NCBI GenBank assembly: GCA_017304125.1
Contig: JAFKLV010000260.1
Coordinates: forward strand, 1-13,668
Length of the DNA: 13,668 nucleotides
Direction: 5' to 3'
Source of the DNA: Sphingomonadales bacterium
GTDB taxonomy: Bacteria > Pseudomonadota > Alphaproteobacteria > Sphingomonadales > Sphingomonadaceae
Positions 13,278-13,668 of this stretch are shown here, in pieces. Under the pieces are notes generated by a model. The model saw only the letters and a program-made list of their open reading frames with translations. It had not been told where the DNA came from and searched no databases. Both the position numbers and the translations under genes were made by a program. The number at the start of each line of letters is the position of its first letter. Within the stretch, counting starts at the first letter, position 1.

Positions 13278-13668
13278 TTGCGATTCGACGACAGCCTCAA
13301 GACGGTTCTTGCTGCGGACGCCTCGACGCCATTTGGCGCGCAGGCGGCGTTTCGCCAGATCGCTGATCTGGCGGCGCGCGGCCGGATCGAGGAAACGCCC
13401 GAGCTGCTCGCGCGGCTCCGCGAATTGCGCGAGCGCGTGCCGGCGCCGGTGCGCGCCGCCGCGGCGCGCGCGCTCGCGCTGGCGACGCCTTCCGCCGGGC
13501 TCGTCGCGGTATTTGCCGAAGACGATCAGGCCGTCGCCGCGCCGGTGCTGCGCACCGCGCGGCTCGACGATGCCAATTGGTGCGCGCTGCTCCCGTCGCT
13601 CGGGCCGACCGGGCGCGCGGTGCTGCGGCATCGCAGCGACCTGACCGAAGCCGTCACGCGCGCGCTGG
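13278..13668 (+). CDS. N-terminus of a DUF2336-like protein, probably a sensor histidine kinase (partial)
   Basis: An open frame runs from TTG 13278 to the window edge (130 complete codons): R-F-D-D-S-L-K-T-V-L-A-A-D, then TPFGAQAAFRQIADLAARGR, then helical repeats with A-P-V-R-A-A-A-A-R-A-L-A and A-A-P-V-L-R-T-A-R-L-D-D-A, then R-H-R-S-D-L-T-E-A-V. The HEAT-like pattern with R-A-x-A-R-A-L and P-V-L-R resembles DUF2336. In sphingomonads this type of N-terminus precedes PAS and histidine-kinase domains, but those lie outside the window, so the kinase call is inference. TTG is favoured because AGGG (13266-13269) precedes it and the protein then begins like its family; ATG 13248 and GTG 13269 are in-frame alternatives. 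It is divergent from lrp. Confidence 0.6.
   Translation, partial: MRFDDSLKTVLAADASTPFGAQAAFRQIADLAARGRIEETPELLARLRELRERVPAPVRAAAARALALATPSAGLVAVFAEDDQAVAAPVLRTARLDDANWCALLPSLGPTGRAVLRHRSDLTEAVTRAL

Overview
The window is about 13.7 kb of GC-rich, densely packed chromosomal DNA. Protein signatures and gene order point to an alphaproteobacterium of the Sphingomonadales (Sphingomonas-like). The supporting evidence is the 6S RNA between zapA and a 5-formyltetrahydrofolate cyclo-ligase, a DhnA-type class I aldolase next to gap and pgk, the style of the GyrA and DUF2842 sequences, and the extragenic palindromes built on CTCCCGC-GAAG-GCGGGAG. This is core genome. I see no phage, IS element, CRISPR array, tRNA, rRNA or defence island.

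Layout. Positions 72-1498 (minus) form a compact operon read right to left: a 58-aa coiled-coil protein, zapA, 6S RNA, the cyclo-ligase, and a DUF2842 membrane-protein frame that carries an in-frame TAA at codon 40. From 1659 the plus strand carries gap, a MOSC-domain gene and pgk; the MOSC frame runs 76 nt into pgk. A secreted thioredoxin-like protein lies on the minus strand (4390-4893). It is followed on plus by class I fructose-bisphosphate aldolase and an O-methyltransferase (5022-6610). Next come DUF952 and gyrA (minus, overlapping by ATGA), a small secreted Thr/Lys/Ala-rich protein (minus) and yaaA (minus). Then a secreted TPR protein on plus ends at a strong bidirectional terminator shared with an Lrp/AsnC regulator (minus). 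The window closes with the N-terminus of a DUF2336-like protein (plus), probably a sensor histidine kinase.

How the genes work together. gap, pgk and fba supply three central glycolytic/gluconeogenic steps. The zapA operon joins cell division, 6S control of RNA polymerase and folate recycling. gyrA is the DNA gyrase A subunit. The rest are accessory household functions: envelope redox, peroxide resistance, and amino-acid-responsive regulation.

I did not find a convincing new multi-gene system. The points most worth a second look are the interrupted DUF2842 frame, the MOSC/pgk overlap that looks like a lost stop codon, the 6S RNA fold with a hairpin on its 3' side, the histone-H1-like secreted protein, the inverted repeat over the lrp promoter, and the forced non-ATG starts of gyrA and lrp.
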